A stretch of DNA of 64,000 nt from Sellimonas caecigallum (lineage in GTDB: Bacteria; Bacillota; Clostridia; Lachnospirales; Lachnospiraceae): contig NZ_VIRV01000006.1 in the NCBI RefSeq assembly GCF_019754295.1, forward strand, positions 1 through 64,000, in the 5' to 3' direction. The notes beneath the pieces are model-generated. The model was given only the letters and a program-made list of their open reading frames with translations, searched no databases and was not told where the DNA came from. This document shows positions 42,934 to 52,485 of the stretch, one piece after another; the first letter of the stretch is position 1; each line of letters starts with the position of its first letter. The position numbers and the translations under genes were made by a program.

Positions 42934-45579
42934 CTATCTTGGTTTTTCTACCATCTTGAAGGCTTCTACCTGGTCGCCTTCCTTGATATCATTGAATTTC
43001 TCAAATACGAAACCACATTCGTATCCTGCTTTTACTTCCTTGACGTCATCTTTAAAACGTTTCAGAGACGCCAGTTTTCCTTCAAAGATCACGATGCCGT
43101 CGCGGACAATACGTGCAGAACAGTCTCTCTCAAACACGCCGTCAAGCACATAAGATCCTGCAATGGTTCCGACTCCTGACGCCTTGAATGTCTGGCGAAC
43201 TTCTGCGTGTCCGAGTACCTTCTCTTCGAATACCGGATCCAGCATACCCTTCATGGCCGCTTCTACATCCTCGATCGCATTGTAGATGACACGGTAGAGA
43301 CGTACATCCACATTTTCCCGTTCTGCGGACTCTTTTGCCGCCGCATCCGGGCGGACGTTGAATCCGATGATGATGGCGTTGGATGCGGATGCAAGCATCA
43401 CGTCTGATTCGTTGATGGCTCCTACTCCGCCGTGAATGATCTTCACAACCACTTCCTCGTTGGAAAGTTTCAGAAGACTCTGCTTCATCGCCTCCACGGA
43501 TCCCTGAACATCGGCTTTTACCACAATGTTGAGTTCCTTTAAGTTTCCTTCCTGGATCTGGCTGAACAGATCGTCCAGAGACATTCTGGACTTTGTCTCT
43601 TCCAGCATCTTCACACGGTTCTGAGAGATGAATGTCTCTGCAAAGTTTCTCGCTTCTTTTTCATTTTTGCATCCCACAAAGACTTCGCCTGCATTCGGTA
43701 CATCGCTGAATCCGAGGATCTCTACCGGCGTGGACGGTCCTGCTTCTTTGACACGTCTTCCCTTGTCATCCATCATGGCACGGACTTTTCCGTATGCAGA
43801 TCCTGCAGCAATGGAATCTCCGATCCGGAGCGTTCCTTTCTGTACGAGAACAGTAGCCACCGGTCCTTTTCCTTTGTCAAGCTGCGCTTCGATGACAAGA
43901 CCTCTCGCTCTCCTGTTTGGATTTGCTCTGAGCTCCATCATTTCTGCTGTGAGAAGGATCATTTCCAGAAGTTCTGAAATTCCTTCTTTTGTGTGGGCAG
44001 ATACCGGAACAAAGATAGTGCTTCCGCCCCAGTCTTCCGGAATCAGCTCATATTCTGTGAGTTCCTGTTTTACACGTTCTATATTGGCGCTTGGCTTGTC
44101 GATCTTGTTGATGGCAACGACGATCTCTACACCCGCTGCCTTCGCGTGATTGATGGCTTCCACTGTCTGCGGCATGACACCATCGTCGGCAGCCACGACA
44201 AGAACTGCGATATCTGTGGAGCATGCTCCTCTCAGACGCATGGCTGTGAATGCTTCGTGACCAGGCGTATCAAGGAATGTGATGCTTTCTCCATTAATAT
44301 TGACAACTGACGCACCGATATGCTGGGTAATTCCTCCAGCTTCCCTGTCCGTCACATTCGTGTCACGAATCGCATCCAAAAGGGAAGTTTTTCCGTGGTC
44401 TACGTGTCCCATGACACAGACTACCGGCGGACGTTTCTTCATCTTCTTTTCGTCCTCTTCTTCCTCTTTTAAGAGCTCTTCGATCACATCGATTTCTTCT
44501 TCCTGTTCGCACAGCACGTCAAATTCCATTGCGATCTCTTCTGCTGTGGCGAAATCGATCTCCTGGTTTACTGTCACGATCTTGCCCTGAAGGAACAGTT
44601 TCTTCACGATAGCTGATGGCTGGATCTTCATGGCGTCCGCCAGTTCTTTGATCGTCAGCATCTTAGGGATCGTGATCTGCTTGATCTGTTCTTCCTGTTT
44701 TTCCTGTTTCGGCTGCGGTTTTTCCATTACCGGCATGTTGTTTTTCTTGCCTCTGCCCGGCTTCTGGCTCATCTTTCCTTCCCGCTCTTCGTCACGGTCA
44801 TATTCTTTCTTTTTGTAATTGTCTTTTGATGCCTTTCTCTGCGGCTTCTGTTCTACCACCATCGGTGCCGGAATGGACGGTCCGTTGTTTCTTCCGTCGC
44901 GGTCTCCTCTTCCCTGGCGGCCTCCGTCGCGTCTGTCCCCTCTTCTTTCAGAACGGTTTCCTTCCCCGCGGAAATCTCTTCCCTGGCGGCTTCCGTCACG
45001 TCCTTCTCCTCTTTGCTCTCTTCTGTCCGGACGGTTTCCTTCTCCGCGGAAATCTCTTCCTCCACGGCCTCCGTCACGTCCTTCTCCTCTTTGTTCTCTT
45101 CTGTCCGGACGGTTTCCTTCCCCGCGGAAATCTCTTCCTCCACGGCCTCCGTCACGTCCTTCTCCTCTTTGTTCTCTTCTGTCGGAACGGTTTCGGTCAT
45201 TGCGGAAATCTCTTCCCTGACGGCTTCCGTCACGTCCTCTCTCCTGAGCATTCATCTCTTTCTTTCCTGTCTCTTTCTCCATTCCTGTCTTCCCTGCCTG
45301 TGCAACTCCATTGGTTCTCTGGGCATTTCTGCCACCCTGGCGTCTCTGTCCCCCCTGTGTGTTCTGTGGTCGGAACACCTGCACAATGGTTTTCTTCTTT
45401 GGTGCTTCTGCCTGACGGCTTCCGGATGCAAATTTTTTCTTTACATCTTCTACCTGTCCTTCGGTCAGAAAACTCATATGACTTTTGATATCAGCCCCGC
45501 CCGCTTTCAGGTAATCCATTATTTCCTTGCTCGTTTTATCTATTTCTTTTGCTAATTCATGTACTCGCACTTTTGACAT
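42934..45579 (-). CDS. infB: Translation initiation factor IF-2
   Basis: GTPase that brings fMet-tRNA to the 30S subunit. The ATG at 45579 (AGGAGG 7 bases upstream) gives 881 residues. The N-terminal IF2_N domain ([22 protein letters not shown]) is followed by an arginine/glycine-rich linker with 26-residue tandem repeats. The GTPase domain has [22 protein letters not shown] and NKID, then domains II to IV. The repeated linker makes the N-terminal part unlike other species while the core is conserved. Confidence 0.97.
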   Translation of the reverse strand: MSKVRVHELAKEIDKTSKEIMDYLKAGGADIKSHMSFLTEGQVEDVKKKFASGSRQAEAPKKKTIVQVFRPQNTQGGQRRQGGRNAQRTNGVAQAGKTGMEKETGKKEMNAQERGRDGSRQGRDFRNDRNRSDRREQRGEGRDGGRGGRDFRGEGNRPDRREQRGEGRDGGRGGRDFRGEGNRPDRREQRGEGRDGSRQGRDFRGEGNRSERRGDRRDGGRQGRGDRDGRNNGPSIPAPMVVEQKPQRKASKDNYKKKEYDRDEEREGKMSQKPGRGKKNNMPVMEKPQPKQEKQEEQIKQITIPKMLTIKELADAMKIQPSAIVKKLFLQGKIVTVNQEIDFATAEEIAMEFDVLCEQEEEIDVIEELLKEEEEDEKKMKKRPPVVCVMGHVDHGKTSLLDAIRDTNVTDREAGGITQHIGASVVNINGESITFLDTPGHEAFTAMRLRGACSTDIAVLVVAADDGVMPQTVEAINHAKAAGVEIVVAINKIDKPSANIERVKQELTEYELIPEDWGGSTIFVPVSAHTKEGISELLEMILLTAEMMELRANPNRRARGLVIEAQLDKGKGPVATVLVQKGTLRIGDSIAAGSAYGKVRAMMDDKGRRVKEAGPSTPVEILGFSDVPNAGEVFVGCKNEKEARNFAETFISQNRVKMLEETKSRMSLDDLFSQIQEGNLKELNIVVKADVQGSVEAMKQSLLKLSNEEVVVKIIHGGVGAINESDVMLASASNAIIIGFNVRPDAAAKESAERENVDVRLYRVIYNAIEDVEAAMKGMLDPVFEEKVLGHAEVRQTFKASGVGTIAGSYVLDGVFERDCSARIVRDGIVIFEGKLASLKRFKDDVKEVKAGYECGFVFEKFNDIKEGDQVEAFKMVEKPR
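44967..45238 (-). repeat. 78-bp in-frame tandem repeat inside infB (3.5 copies)
   Basis: Units begin at 44967, 45045, 45123 and 45201, each exactly 78 bases apart and nearly identical in the middle copies. They encode 26 residues of the type [18 protein letters not shown] plus RGEGNRPD. A more diverged partial unit lies just below 44967. Because 78 is divisible by three, copy number can vary without breaking the frame. Confidence 0.88.
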
Positions 45580-45583
45580 CAAT

Positions 45584-45916
45584 CTACCTCCTATATGCAA
45601 TTTCTTTTTCTTTCGTTTCAAGCTGTTTTCTCAGTCCGTCCGCAAACCCGGCGTCGATAACCGCCGTGCAGGTGCGGAATTCTTTTCCCATTGCATGCCC
45701 CAAGGTATCTTTATCTCCATAAAAATAGATTGGCACTTCGTAGAAGCTGCACATATTCCGGAATTTTTTCTTTGTATTCTCCGATGCATCTTCTGTCACA
45801 ATGACCAGGAACGCTGTCCCTGTTTTTACTGCCTGCTCTGTCTGAAACCCGCCGCTCTTTGTCCTTCCGGCTTTTGTGGCAAGACTTAACAGAGACAGGA
45901 TCTTATCTTGTTTCAA
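45584..45916 (-). CDS. ylxQ: L7Ae/L30e-family ribosomal protein YlxQ
   Basis: 110-residue kink-turn RNA-binding protein: [24 protein letters not shown] near the start, [18 protein letters not shown], and [17 protein letters not shown] follow the L7Ae pattern. The most plausible start is a TTG at 45916 with GGAG about 10 bases upstream, overlapping the end of ylxR by 14 bases; no ATG is placed suitably. Sits between ylxR and infB as in other Firmicutes. Confidence 0.87.
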   Translation of the reverse strand: MKQDKILSLLSLATKAGRTKSGGFQTEQAVKTGTAFLVIVTEDASENTKKKFRNMCSFYEVPIYFYGDKDTLGHAMGKEFRTCTAVIDAGFADGLRKQLETKEKEIAYRR

Positions 45917-46175
45917 TCTGTTCCATCTCCTTTTCCAGCTCCTCGTATACCTCCTTTGGTATCGCCTGTTTAAAGGAGCGCTCAAGTCCTTTGCTCTTGA
46001 CTGCCTTGTGAAAACATTCTTTTGAGAAGCACAGATAGGCTCCTCTTCCGTTCTTTCTCCCTGTCGTATCGATGAGAAATTCCCCTTCTTTCGTGTGGAT
46101 GACACGCAGAAGTTCTTTTTTATTTTTCATCTCCCCGCATCCGACACATTTGCGCATTGGGATCTTTTTATTCAT
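45903..46175 (-). CDS. ylxR: YlxR family protein (RNA-binding, nusA operon)
   Basis: 90-residue protein with MRKCVGCGEMKNKKELLRVI and GRGAYLCFSKECFHKAVKSKGLERSF, the YlxR (DUF448) signature; the CVGCG and C-x4-C cysteines are kept. Start 46175 overlaps the nusA stop by 8 bases; alternative ATGs lie one and three codons upstream. Confidence 0.92.
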   Translation of the reverse strand: MNKKIPMRKCVGCGEMKNKKELLRVIHTKEGEFLIDTTGRKNGRGAYLCFSKECFHKAVKSKGLERSFKQAIPKEVYEELEKEMEQIETR

Positions 46176-47292
46176 CATACTCATCCTCGTAAATATCTTC
46201 TTCGTACACGCCCTCTTCCATCGGGAGATCCATGTAGTTTTCCGGAAGTTCCCCGGATTCGATGGCCTGTGTCTCGCTCTTGATATCGATCTTATATCCT
46301 GTCAGTCTTGCCGCAAGTCTCGCGTTCTGCCCTTCTTTTCCGATGGCTAGGGAAAGCTGGTAGTCCGGCACGATGACGCTTGCTGTCTTCTCATCCGGAT
46401 CTGCAGCAACTGAAATAACTTTGGCCGGACTCAGCGCATTTTCGATAAGGATCGCCGGGTTGTCGCTCCAGTTGATGATGTCGATCTTTTCTCCGCGCAG
46501 TTCGTTTACTACGGCGTTGACCCTCTGTCCGTTCATTCCGACGCACGCGCCCACCGGATCTACGTCCGGATCATTGGACCAGACAGCGATCTTTGTACGG
46601 GAACCTGCCTCCCTTGCGATGCTCTTGATCTCTACTGTTCCGTCTTTTACTTCCGTCACTTCTGCTTCAAAGAGTCGTTTTACAAGTTCCGGATGGGTAC
46701 GGGAAACAAGGATCTTTGGCCCTTTTGTCGTATTTTTTACTTCCACTACATACAGTTTGATCCTCTCTGTCGGCCGGAACACTTCGCCTTTTACCTGCTC
46801 GTTTTCTGTGAGCATCGCATCGGCCTTCCCGAGATCGATGCTGATATTTTTGCCGACATACCGCTGTACGATACCTGTCACAATATCCTTCTCTTTTTCA
46901 AAATACTGATCGTAAACGACTTTACGTTCTTCTTCCCTTATCTTTTGGAGGATGAGATTTTTCGCATTTTGCGTCGCGATCCGGCCAAAAGATTTGGAAT
47001 CGATCGGCACCTGCACGATATCGCCAAGCGCATATTTGGAATCCATCATCTTCGCGTTTACAAGGCTGATCTCTTCTTCCGGATCTTCCACTTCCTCCAC
47101 TACAGTCTTTTCCGCATAGACGGCGAAATCGCAGGTCTCCCGGTTCATCACGACTTTGATGTTGTCCGCTTTCTTAAAATGGTTCTTGCAGGCATTCATC
47201 AGAGAATTTTCAATGGCGTCCAGCATTGTCTCTTTGCTGATATCTTTTTCCTGCTCGAGTATTGTCAGTGCTTCCATTAATTCTGTACTCAT
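46168..47292 (-). CDS. nusA: Transcription termination/antitermination factor NusA
   Basis: RNA polymerase-associated elongation factor. 374 residues: N-terminal domain ([20 protein letters not shown]), S1 ([20 protein letters not shown]), and KH1/KH2 ([49 protein letters not shown]). It lacks the C-terminal acidic repeats of proteobacterial NusA, as usual in Firmicutes, and ends in an acidic tail. Confidence 0.97.
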   Translation of the reverse strand: MSTELMEALTILEQEKDISKETMLDAIENSLMNACKNHFKKADNIKVVMNRETCDFAVYAEKTVVEEVEDPEEEISLVNAKMMDSKYALGDIVQVPIDSKSFGRIATQNAKNLILQKIREEERKVVYDQYFEKEKDIVTGIVQRYVGKNISIDLGKADAMLTENEQVKGEVFRPTERIKLYVVEVKNTTKGPKILVSRTHPELVKRLFEAEVTEVKDGTVEIKSIAREAGSRTKIAVWSNDPDVDPVGACVGMNGQRVNAVVNELRGEKIDIINWSDNPAILIENALSPAKVISVAADPDEKTASVIVPDYQLSLAIGKEGQNARLAARLTGYKIDIKSETQAIESGELPENYMDLPMEEGVYEEDIYEDEYDE

Positions 47293-47312
47293 TTTTTCGT
47301 TTCCTCCTAAAC

Positions 47313-47780
47313 TTAAAAATCAAATGCCAGTCTTATCAGGGCAATGTCTTTTTTATCAAAGGTCATGCTGGATTCGTCCTCGCACCGGATCGTAACCGAA
47401 TCTTTGTCATAGCTCTCCAGCGTTCCTGTAAAATCCTTCTGGCGGTCGATCATCCGGTATGTCCGGATATCCACCTCTTTTCCAAGGCTTCTCTCAAAAT
47501 CCCGTTCCTTTTTCAGAGGTCTTCCAAGTCCCGGAGAACTAACCTCCAGAATATAGCTGTCTTCTATAAAATCTTTTTCATCTAATACATCTGAAAGCGA
47601 GCGGCTTACCACCTCGCAGTCATTGATGGCGATCCCGCCCGGTTTATCGATGTACGCTCTCAGATACCATGTACTTCCCTCTTTGACGTACTCCACATCC
47701 ACCAGTTCAAATCCATGAGTCTCGAGGATAGGTATCAGCAGCTCTTCTGTTCTCTGTTCATAGTGTTCTCTTTTTGACAA
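47313..47780 (-). CDS. rimP: Ribosome maturation factor RimP
   Basis: Assists 30S assembly. Core motifs: HGFELVDVEYVKEGSTWYLRAYID, GGIAINDCEVVSRSLSDVLDE and LEVSSPGLGRPLKKERDFERSLGKEV. Start set at a TTG (47780) because AAAGGA lies 8 bases upstream and the product then begins SKREHYEQ, as in related RimP proteins; an ATG three codons upstream overlaps the ribosome site. Length 155 is normal. First gene of the rimP-nusA-ylxR-ylxQ-infB operon. Confidence 0.93.
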   Translation of the reverse strand: MSKREHYEQRTEELLIPILETHGFELVDVEYVKEGSTWYLRAYIDKPGGIAINDCEVVSRSLSDVLDEKDFIEDSYILEVSSPGLGRPLKKERDFERSLGKEVDIRTYRMIDRQKDFTGTLESYDKDSVTIRCEDESSMTFDKKDIALIRLAFDF

Positions 47781-47837
47781 TCCCAACATCCTTTCTCTTG
47801 TTTTCCCGGCATGTCTGAAAACTTTCCCATGCACTAA

Positions 47838-47866
47838 AGAAGAGTGAACGAAACGTCCACTCTTCT
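47838..47866 (-). terminator. Hairpin between phnX and rimP: terminator or leader attenuator
   Basis: AGAAGAGTG pairs with CACTCTTCT and an inner ACG-AAA-CGT extends the stem; minus strand exit is TTTAG, a weak U-run. It could end phnX transcripts. Because the rimP promoter lies upstream of it, it is also in the rimP leader. Confidence 0.5.
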
Positions 47867-47891
47867 GCCGATTTCTTATGTAACTATATGT

Positions 47892-47920
47892 ACTATAACA
47901 CTCTTTTACGCCAAAATCAA
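47892..47920 (-). promoter_or_regulatory. Sigma-A promoter of the rimP-nusA-infB operon
   Basis: Minus strand: TTGATT (47920-47915), 17-base spacer, TATAGT (47897-47892). It overlaps the phnX stop codon and is followed about 25 bases later by a hairpin. Confidence 0.7.
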
Positions 47921-48693
47921 GCATTTTTGCAAAGAATGTCAAGCAAACCACGGATATCACGGATCACATAGTCTGCGCCTGCTTCCATAAATGTCTTCTC
48001 CGCCTCTTTGAGTTTCTCTTCTTTTTCAGCGTCAGAAAGTGCTTCGTATTCCTTTTGTGAAAGTCCAAGGACAGAACTTCCTTCCAGAACTCCGACAGAT
48101 TCCATACCTGCCTGTTTTCCTTCTTTGATATCGGAAACAGTATCTCCGACTTTGATGACCTTACGTACATCGGAAAGTTTCAGCTCTTCCATGTTGCGGA
48201 AAATCATATATGGATATGGCCTTCCGGTATTTCCTGTGGAGTTCGGGCTGAACCAGCAGTCCGGCGCATAGCCATTCTCTGCCGCCTTTGGCACAACAAT
48301 GGTCATCATATCATCCGTGTAGCCGGTGGTAGAACCGATCTTCAGTCCCATTTCTCTGAGTTTTTCTACTGTCTCCACAACGTACGGCTTCGGATCCGCA
48401 AAGTTTGGCAGAATCTCGAAGATTTTCTTTTCGCTGAGTTCATAGACTGCATGGACGTCTTCCTCGGTCCAGTCTTTTCCATACTTTTCTCTCCACAGTC
48501 CGGCGATCCTTTCTCCCTTCAACATGGTCCGGATATGGTCGATCTTGAGCATCCCCATCGGTCCTCTTACTTCTTCTACTGTCGGTTCGATACCGAACGC
48601 TTTAAATGCATCGATAAATGCCTGTACTGGTGCGAAACAACCGTAATCTACCGTCGTGCCTGCCCAGTCAAAGATAACTGCTTCGTATTTCAT
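47917..48693 (-). CDS. phnX: Phosphonoacetaldehyde hydrolase (phosphonatase)
   Basis: HAD enzyme that splits the C-P bond of phosphonoacetaldehyde into acetaldehyde and phosphate. The 258 residues have the PhnX-specific motif I FDWAGTTVDYG, the cap with GMLKIDHIR carrying the Schiff-base lysine, STTGYTDDMM, SPNSTGNTGRPYPYMIF and VGDTVSDIKEG. All catalytic residues appear present. It starts one base after the stop of the fused transport frame, so it is translated with it. Its partner PhnW, which supplies the substrate from AEP, survives here only as a C-terminal tail. Confidence 0.95.
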   Translation of the reverse strand: MKYEAVIFDWAGTTVDYGCFAPVQAFIDAFKAFGIEPTVEEVRGPMGMLKIDHIRTMLKGERIAGLWREKYGKDWTEEDVHAVYELSEKKIFEILPNFADPKPYVVETVEKLREMGLKIGSTTGYTDDMMTIVVPKAAENGYAPDCWFSPNSTGNTGRPYPYMIFRNMEELKLSDVRKVIKVGDTVSDIKEGKQAGMESVGVLEGSSVLGLSQKEYEALSDAEKEEKLKEAEKTFMEAGADYVIRDIRGLLDILCKNA

Positions 48694-48694
48694 C

Positions 48695-48997
48695 TTAGTT
48701 TGTCTCCTTTAAAAATTCTGAAATGATGGCGGTAAGTTTTACCATGTCTTCCGGATAGATCTCCCCGATATTTCCGATACGGAAAGTATCTGCATCCGTA
48801 ACTTTTCCCGGGTAGATCGCATATCCGCGTTCTTTGATGTAATCATACATCTCCTGGAAGGAAAAATGATGATGTTCCGGATAATAGAATGTCGTGATGA
48901 TCGGTCCCTGTACGTCGGCGCCTACATATGGACGGATTCCAAGCTCTGCCAGGTTTTCGATCAGGATCTTGTTGTTCTTTGCATAACGTTCATGACG
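48695..48997 (-). pseudogene. phnW: C-terminal remnant of 2-aminoethylphosphonate--pyruvate aminotransferase
   Basis: About 100 codons after the binding protein match the small-domain end of PhnW: KRHERYAKNNKILIENLAELG, GPIITTFYYP, FQEMYDYIKERGYAIYPGKVTDADTFRIGNIGEIYPEDM. The PLP lysine and the rest of the large domain (about 260 residues) are missing, so no transaminase activity is expected. It is joined in frame to the binding protein at about 48998 and runs to the shared stop, one base before phnX. Confidence 0.82.
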
Positions 48998-51900
48998 CTT
49001 TTCGAGAAGGTCGGCTGTCAGTTTTTCTGGATATACCTTCGGATATGCGGACTGGTTGGATGCATTTTCTTCTCCCTCGTAAATCGCAAGCGGGTATGTT
49101 TTCTGAAGTTCTGTTCTTCCGTTTTCAATGATGCACTGTGCCATCTCCATTGCTTTGTCTGCTTTTTTGCTGTCTTCTTTGTCAAGTACAGCCACAGATT
49201 CTGTCAGGGAGAAGTTTCCTTCTGTAGGATCTACGTAGTCGATCGGAAGTCCTTCCTCTTTGTCCGCAACAGCCTGATGGCGAAGTCCAAATCCTACTGC
49301 CACTTCCCCTGCACGTACTTTTTTAAGCGGTGCAGATCCGGAGTCTTCGATATTGTCCCCTGCATTGTCGTAGATTCCTTTCAGAACTTCTTTCGCTCCA
49401 TCTTCGCCGTACTCACTTACGATGGCCTGGATCAAAAGCCATGCTGTGGATGACGCTTTTACATCTGTCACAGACAGCATACCTTTGTACTGCGGATCCG
49501 CAAGATCTTTGATACATGTCGGAGTGTCAAGTCCGTTTTCTTTCAAAAGTTCTGTGTTGACAATGATAGCTCCTTCCTGCTTTGTGATCGGTGCATAGAA
49601 AGAAGAACTGTCGTTCTCACTCAGCACAGAGTAATCAAATGTCAGGTCTTTGAACATTTCGTTCTGTTCCTGTGCGCTGTCCAGATAGAAGGAACTCATC
49701 GTTACCATGTCTGCTTCCAGGTTTTTTCCTTCCGCGATCAGCTTCCCGCCAAGCTCAGAAGTACCGAATGTCTGGAATACATACTCATTTTCATATCCAT
49801 TTTCATCCAGCGTTTTTTTCATCGCATCCACTGCTTCTTCGTCTGCATTGGAATAGATGATGACTTTATCGTCGCTGTCCCCCGCTGCTGCATTTCCGCC
49901 TGCACATCCTCCAAGAAAAACGGAACCGGCAAGCATACATGCCATAAACATTGCTGTCACACTTTTCATTTTCATTATTTTTTTCTCCTTTTTCACTTTG
50001 ATATCTGCTTTCTTCCTGCTTGTCAGGAGGTAAAGCACCCCTTTCATACAGAGGTTTGTTAAGAGGATCAAGATAGACAGTACGAAAATCTCATTGAATT
50101 TCATGAAGTACTGCAGCTCTTTGATCTTTGTCGTAATGACCATGGTTTTTGCCCCTGCGATAAAGATAACCGCACTGACTGTTACCATCGCATTTACGAA
50201 ATAATATCCGAACACTTCAAGAAGTGTGGATGTCATATTCGGCGTGATGATGCGGATAAGTGTCTTGCTCCAGGAATCTCCAAGCAGTTTTGCCGTCGCT
50301 TCCCATGATGTATTCAGTTTCATCAGCGCATTTTTGATCATCAAATACGGTGTCGAGAAGTAGTGGATCGTATTACAGATGATGATCAGAATGAACGTAT
50401 TCTGAAGAGAAGTCCCTGAAAATACGAGCATGTACGCGATACCGATGACCATCCCCGGCACTGTGTTTGTCACAAGAGCGGTGCTTTCAATAACCTGTTT
50501 TGTGCGCCCTTTCAGATTGCTTCTGGCAGATGCAAGGGCACATCCATATGTAAGAAGAAGTCCTACCACCGCTGTCATAAACGCCACAAACAGTGAGTTT
50601 TTATATACTGCCGTCAAGGTATTGTCCTGGAATACCGACTGGAAATGCTCCAGTGTGAACACTGCCCGGTACGGCCATTCTTCGATGAACGGCATAATGA
50701 AGATTACCGCAAACACTGCAAACACGCAGAGGAAAACAATTCCTGTCGCCACAGGACAGAGGATGTCCCTGACTTTGTTTTCTTTTAATTCCACAACAGA
50801 AATCTTGTTGTACCGGATATTGTACCGTTCCAGGAATTTCAAAAGAGCGATGCTGACAACCGACGGGATCAGCATGATGATCGCCACGACCGCCCCGTTG
50901 CTGAAGTTCGGAATACTTCCCAGCATTTCGTTGTACAGCACTGTCGCCACAACTTCGAATTTTCCTCCTACCGATTCCGGGATACCGTAATCCGTAAAGC
51001 AAAGGAAAAAACACTGTACGAAAGATGCCGCAAATGTTCCAAGAAGCGGTCTTATGATCGTCTGAAGGAACGTCTTTGCCGGGCTGTCGCCCATGATTCT
51101 TGATACTACGATAAACTTTTTGTCAATGTATTCCATTGTGTTGGACAGAAGCATAAAAGATACCGGGAGTGTGTAGATGACATATCCTATCACAAGTCCG
51201 TTGAATCCGTATATGTCAAACAACTGTCTTCCAAAAAGTCTTGTCAAAAGCCCCTGTTTTCCAAAAGAATAGATGATCGCAAACCCGTATGTGATGGTCG
51301 GCAGGAGCATTGGGAGCTGTGCGGCCAATCGGATGAATTTCTTGTACGGACGCGGTGCATTTGTGTAATGGATCGTGTACGCCAAAAGGAATGCCAAAAG
51401 CGTGGCTGCAACTGCACTTGTGACAGAAACCGACATACTGTTTGCCACAGCCGTTCCAAATCCCTTCTGTGAAAGCATCTCGCCGAAATTCGCCAGCGTC
51501 ACTCCTCCGTCTCCTTCCAAGGCCTGACGAAACAGCACGACCAGCGGCACGAACAGAAACGCCAGAAAGACGATGAGGGCGACAATATATATTCCCTTTA
51601 TCTCAAGCTGCTTCAGGATAAATGTTTTTACAAATTCTTCTTCCGGCGCGTTGATGATATCTTCCGGTCTTCCGTATTGAGCGATAGTTCCCTGGTTCAT
51701 GATGCAGACTTTGTCGGAGAGTGTCAGCGCCTCTTCCGGATCGTGTGTGACGATGATCGTCGTGAGATGGTACTCTCTTGCGATTTCCTTGATCTTGCTT
51801 TTGATGGATTCCTTGATCACACCGTCGAGAGCACTCAGCGGCTCGTCCAAAAGAAGGATCTTCGGCTTCATGACCATGGTCCTTGCAAGGGCAACTCTCT

Positions 51901-52306
51901 GTTTCTGTCCGCCGGAGAGCTGTTCAATCTTTTTCCCAAGATGCTCTTTCAGACCGAGAAGTTCGATCAGGCCGGACACTTCCTTGGCTGTCGCAATGTC
52001 CTTTTTGTTGCGCAGTCCATATGTAACATTCTGCTGCACATTCAAATTCGGGAACAGAGCATAATCCTGAAATACGATATTAAACCCCCGTTCCTCCATT
52101 GGTACATGTAAGATGTCTTCTTCATCAAACCGCATTTCTCCTGCATCTGCCTGTGTAAGCCCAAGTATGATGTTCAAAAGTGTTGTCTTACCGCATCCTG
52201 ACGGTCCGAGGATAGACACGATTTCCCCGCTGTCGATCTCCAGGTTGATATCCCTTAAAACCGGTACGCCGTCAAACGATTTTTTGATATGTTTCAATTC
52301 CAGCAT
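48695..52306 (-). CDS. Fused AEP-type ABC transporter: ATPase, double permease, binding protein and PhnW tail in one frame
   Basis: A single open frame of 1203 codons. Residues 1-237: ABC ATPase (Walker A GPSGCGKTT 34-42, LSGGQ 130-134, LLLDEP 151-156, H188 switch), lacking the roughly 100-residue C-terminal extension usual in this class. Residues 238-775: two permease halves (about 12 helices) as in FbpB/PhnUV-type transporters. Residues 778-1103: an extracellular binding protein with its own start, ribosome site and lipobox (LGGC, C801). Residues 1104-1203: the end of 2-aminoethylphosphonate-pyruvate aminotransferase (GPIITTF, YPGKVTDADTFRIGNIG). Neighbour phnX supports an AEP role. A single polypeptide could not place the lipoprotein outside, so internal initiation at 49975 is likely. 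Start at 52306 has AAAGGGG 9 bases upstream. Natural fusion, deletion mutant and assembly fault remain possible. Confidence 0.8.
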   Translation of the reverse strand: MLELKHIKKSFDGVPVLRDINLEIDSGEIVSILGPSGCGKTTLLNIILGLTQADAGEMRFDEEDILHVPMEERGFNIVFQDYALFPNLNVQQNVTYGLRNKKDIATAKEVSGLIELLGLKEHLGKKIEQLSGGQKQRVALARTMVMKPKILLLDEPLSALDGVIKESIKSKIKEIAREYHLTTIIVTHDPEEALTLSDKVCIMNQGTIAQYGRPEDIINAPEEEFVKTFILKQLEIKGIYIVALIVFLAFLFVPLVVLFRQALEGDGGVTLANFGEMLSQKGFGTAVANSMSVSVTSAVAATLLAFLLAYTIHYTNAPRPYKKFIRLAAQLPMLLPTITYGFAIIYSFGKQGLLTRLFGRQLFDIYGFNGLVIGYVIYTLPVSFMLLSNTMEYIDKKFIVVSRIMGDSPAKTFLQTIIRPLLGTFAASFVQCFFLCFTDYGIPESVGGKFEVVATVLYNEMLGSIPNFSNGAVVAIIMLIPSVVSIALLKFLERYNIRYNKISVVELKENKVRDILCPVATGIVFLCVFAVFAVIFIMPFIEEWPYRAVFTLEHFQSVFQDNTLTAVYKNSLFVAFMTAVVGLLLTYGCALASARSNLKGRTKQVIESTALVTNTVPGMVIGIAYMLVFSGTSLQNTFILIIICNTIHYFSTPYLMIKNALMKLNTSWEATAKLLGDSWSKTLIRIITPNMTSTLLEVFGYYFVNAMVTVSAVIFIAGAKTMVITTKIKELQYFMKFNEIFVLSILILLTNLCMKGVLYLLTSRKKADIKVKKEKKIMKMKSVTAMFMACMLAGSVFLGGCAGGNAAAGDSDDKVIIYSNADEEAVDAMKKTLDENGYENEYVFQTFGTSELGGKLIAEGKNLEADMVTMSSFYLDSAQEQNEMFKDLTFDYSVLSENDSSSFYAPITKQEGAIIVNTELLKENGLDTPTCIKDLADPQYKGMLSVTDVKASSTAWLLIQAIVSEYGEDGAKEVLKGIYDNAGDNIEDSGSAPLKKVRAGEVAVGFGLRHQAVADKEEGLPIDYVDPTEGNFSLTESVAVLDKEDSKKADKAMEMAQCIIENGRTELQKTYPLAIYEGEENASNQSAYPKVYPEKLTADLLEKRHERYAKNNKILIENLAELGIRPYVGADVQGPIITTFYYPEHHHFSFQEMYDYIKERGYAIYPGKVTDADTFRIGNIGEIYPEDMVKLTAIISEFLKETN
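48998..49975 (-). other. Binding-protein module with its own ribosome site and lipoprotein signal, inside the fused frame
   Basis: ATG at 49975 is preceded by AAGGAG (9-base gap). The product begins MKMKSVTAMFMACMLAGSVF then LGGC, a full lipoprotein signal with the cysteine at position 24, followed by a family 1-type periplasmic binding fold (VIIYSNADEEAVDAMKKTLDEN, FGTSELGGKL, SSFYAPI, STAWLLIQAIVSEYG, VGFGLRHQAVAD). It resembles iron/AEP-type solute-binding proteins. The extra PhnW tail would be carried at its C-terminus outside the cell. Confidence 0.7.
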
Positions 52307-52485
52307 GTGATATGCCCCTTTCCGTATATGTTCTTTTATTTCGCTGCTAGTTGATCTTGTTTTTCCAAGATGTTTTTCTCAAGTCCTTTTATAATAAATA
52401 TTCCTTCTATCACAGCCGGGTAAATCTTGTGTAAAACCTTCGTAACGCTTTCAATCCATATTGTTAAGTTTTCTTTACAAGGCGG

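Noticed and set aside
44819-45555. Long open frames on both strands across the IF2 repeat region (up to 220 codons)
   Set aside because: They follow from the 78-bp repeat and its biased composition; IF2 itself is clear in the same place and the other frames have no ribosome sites or recognisable domains.
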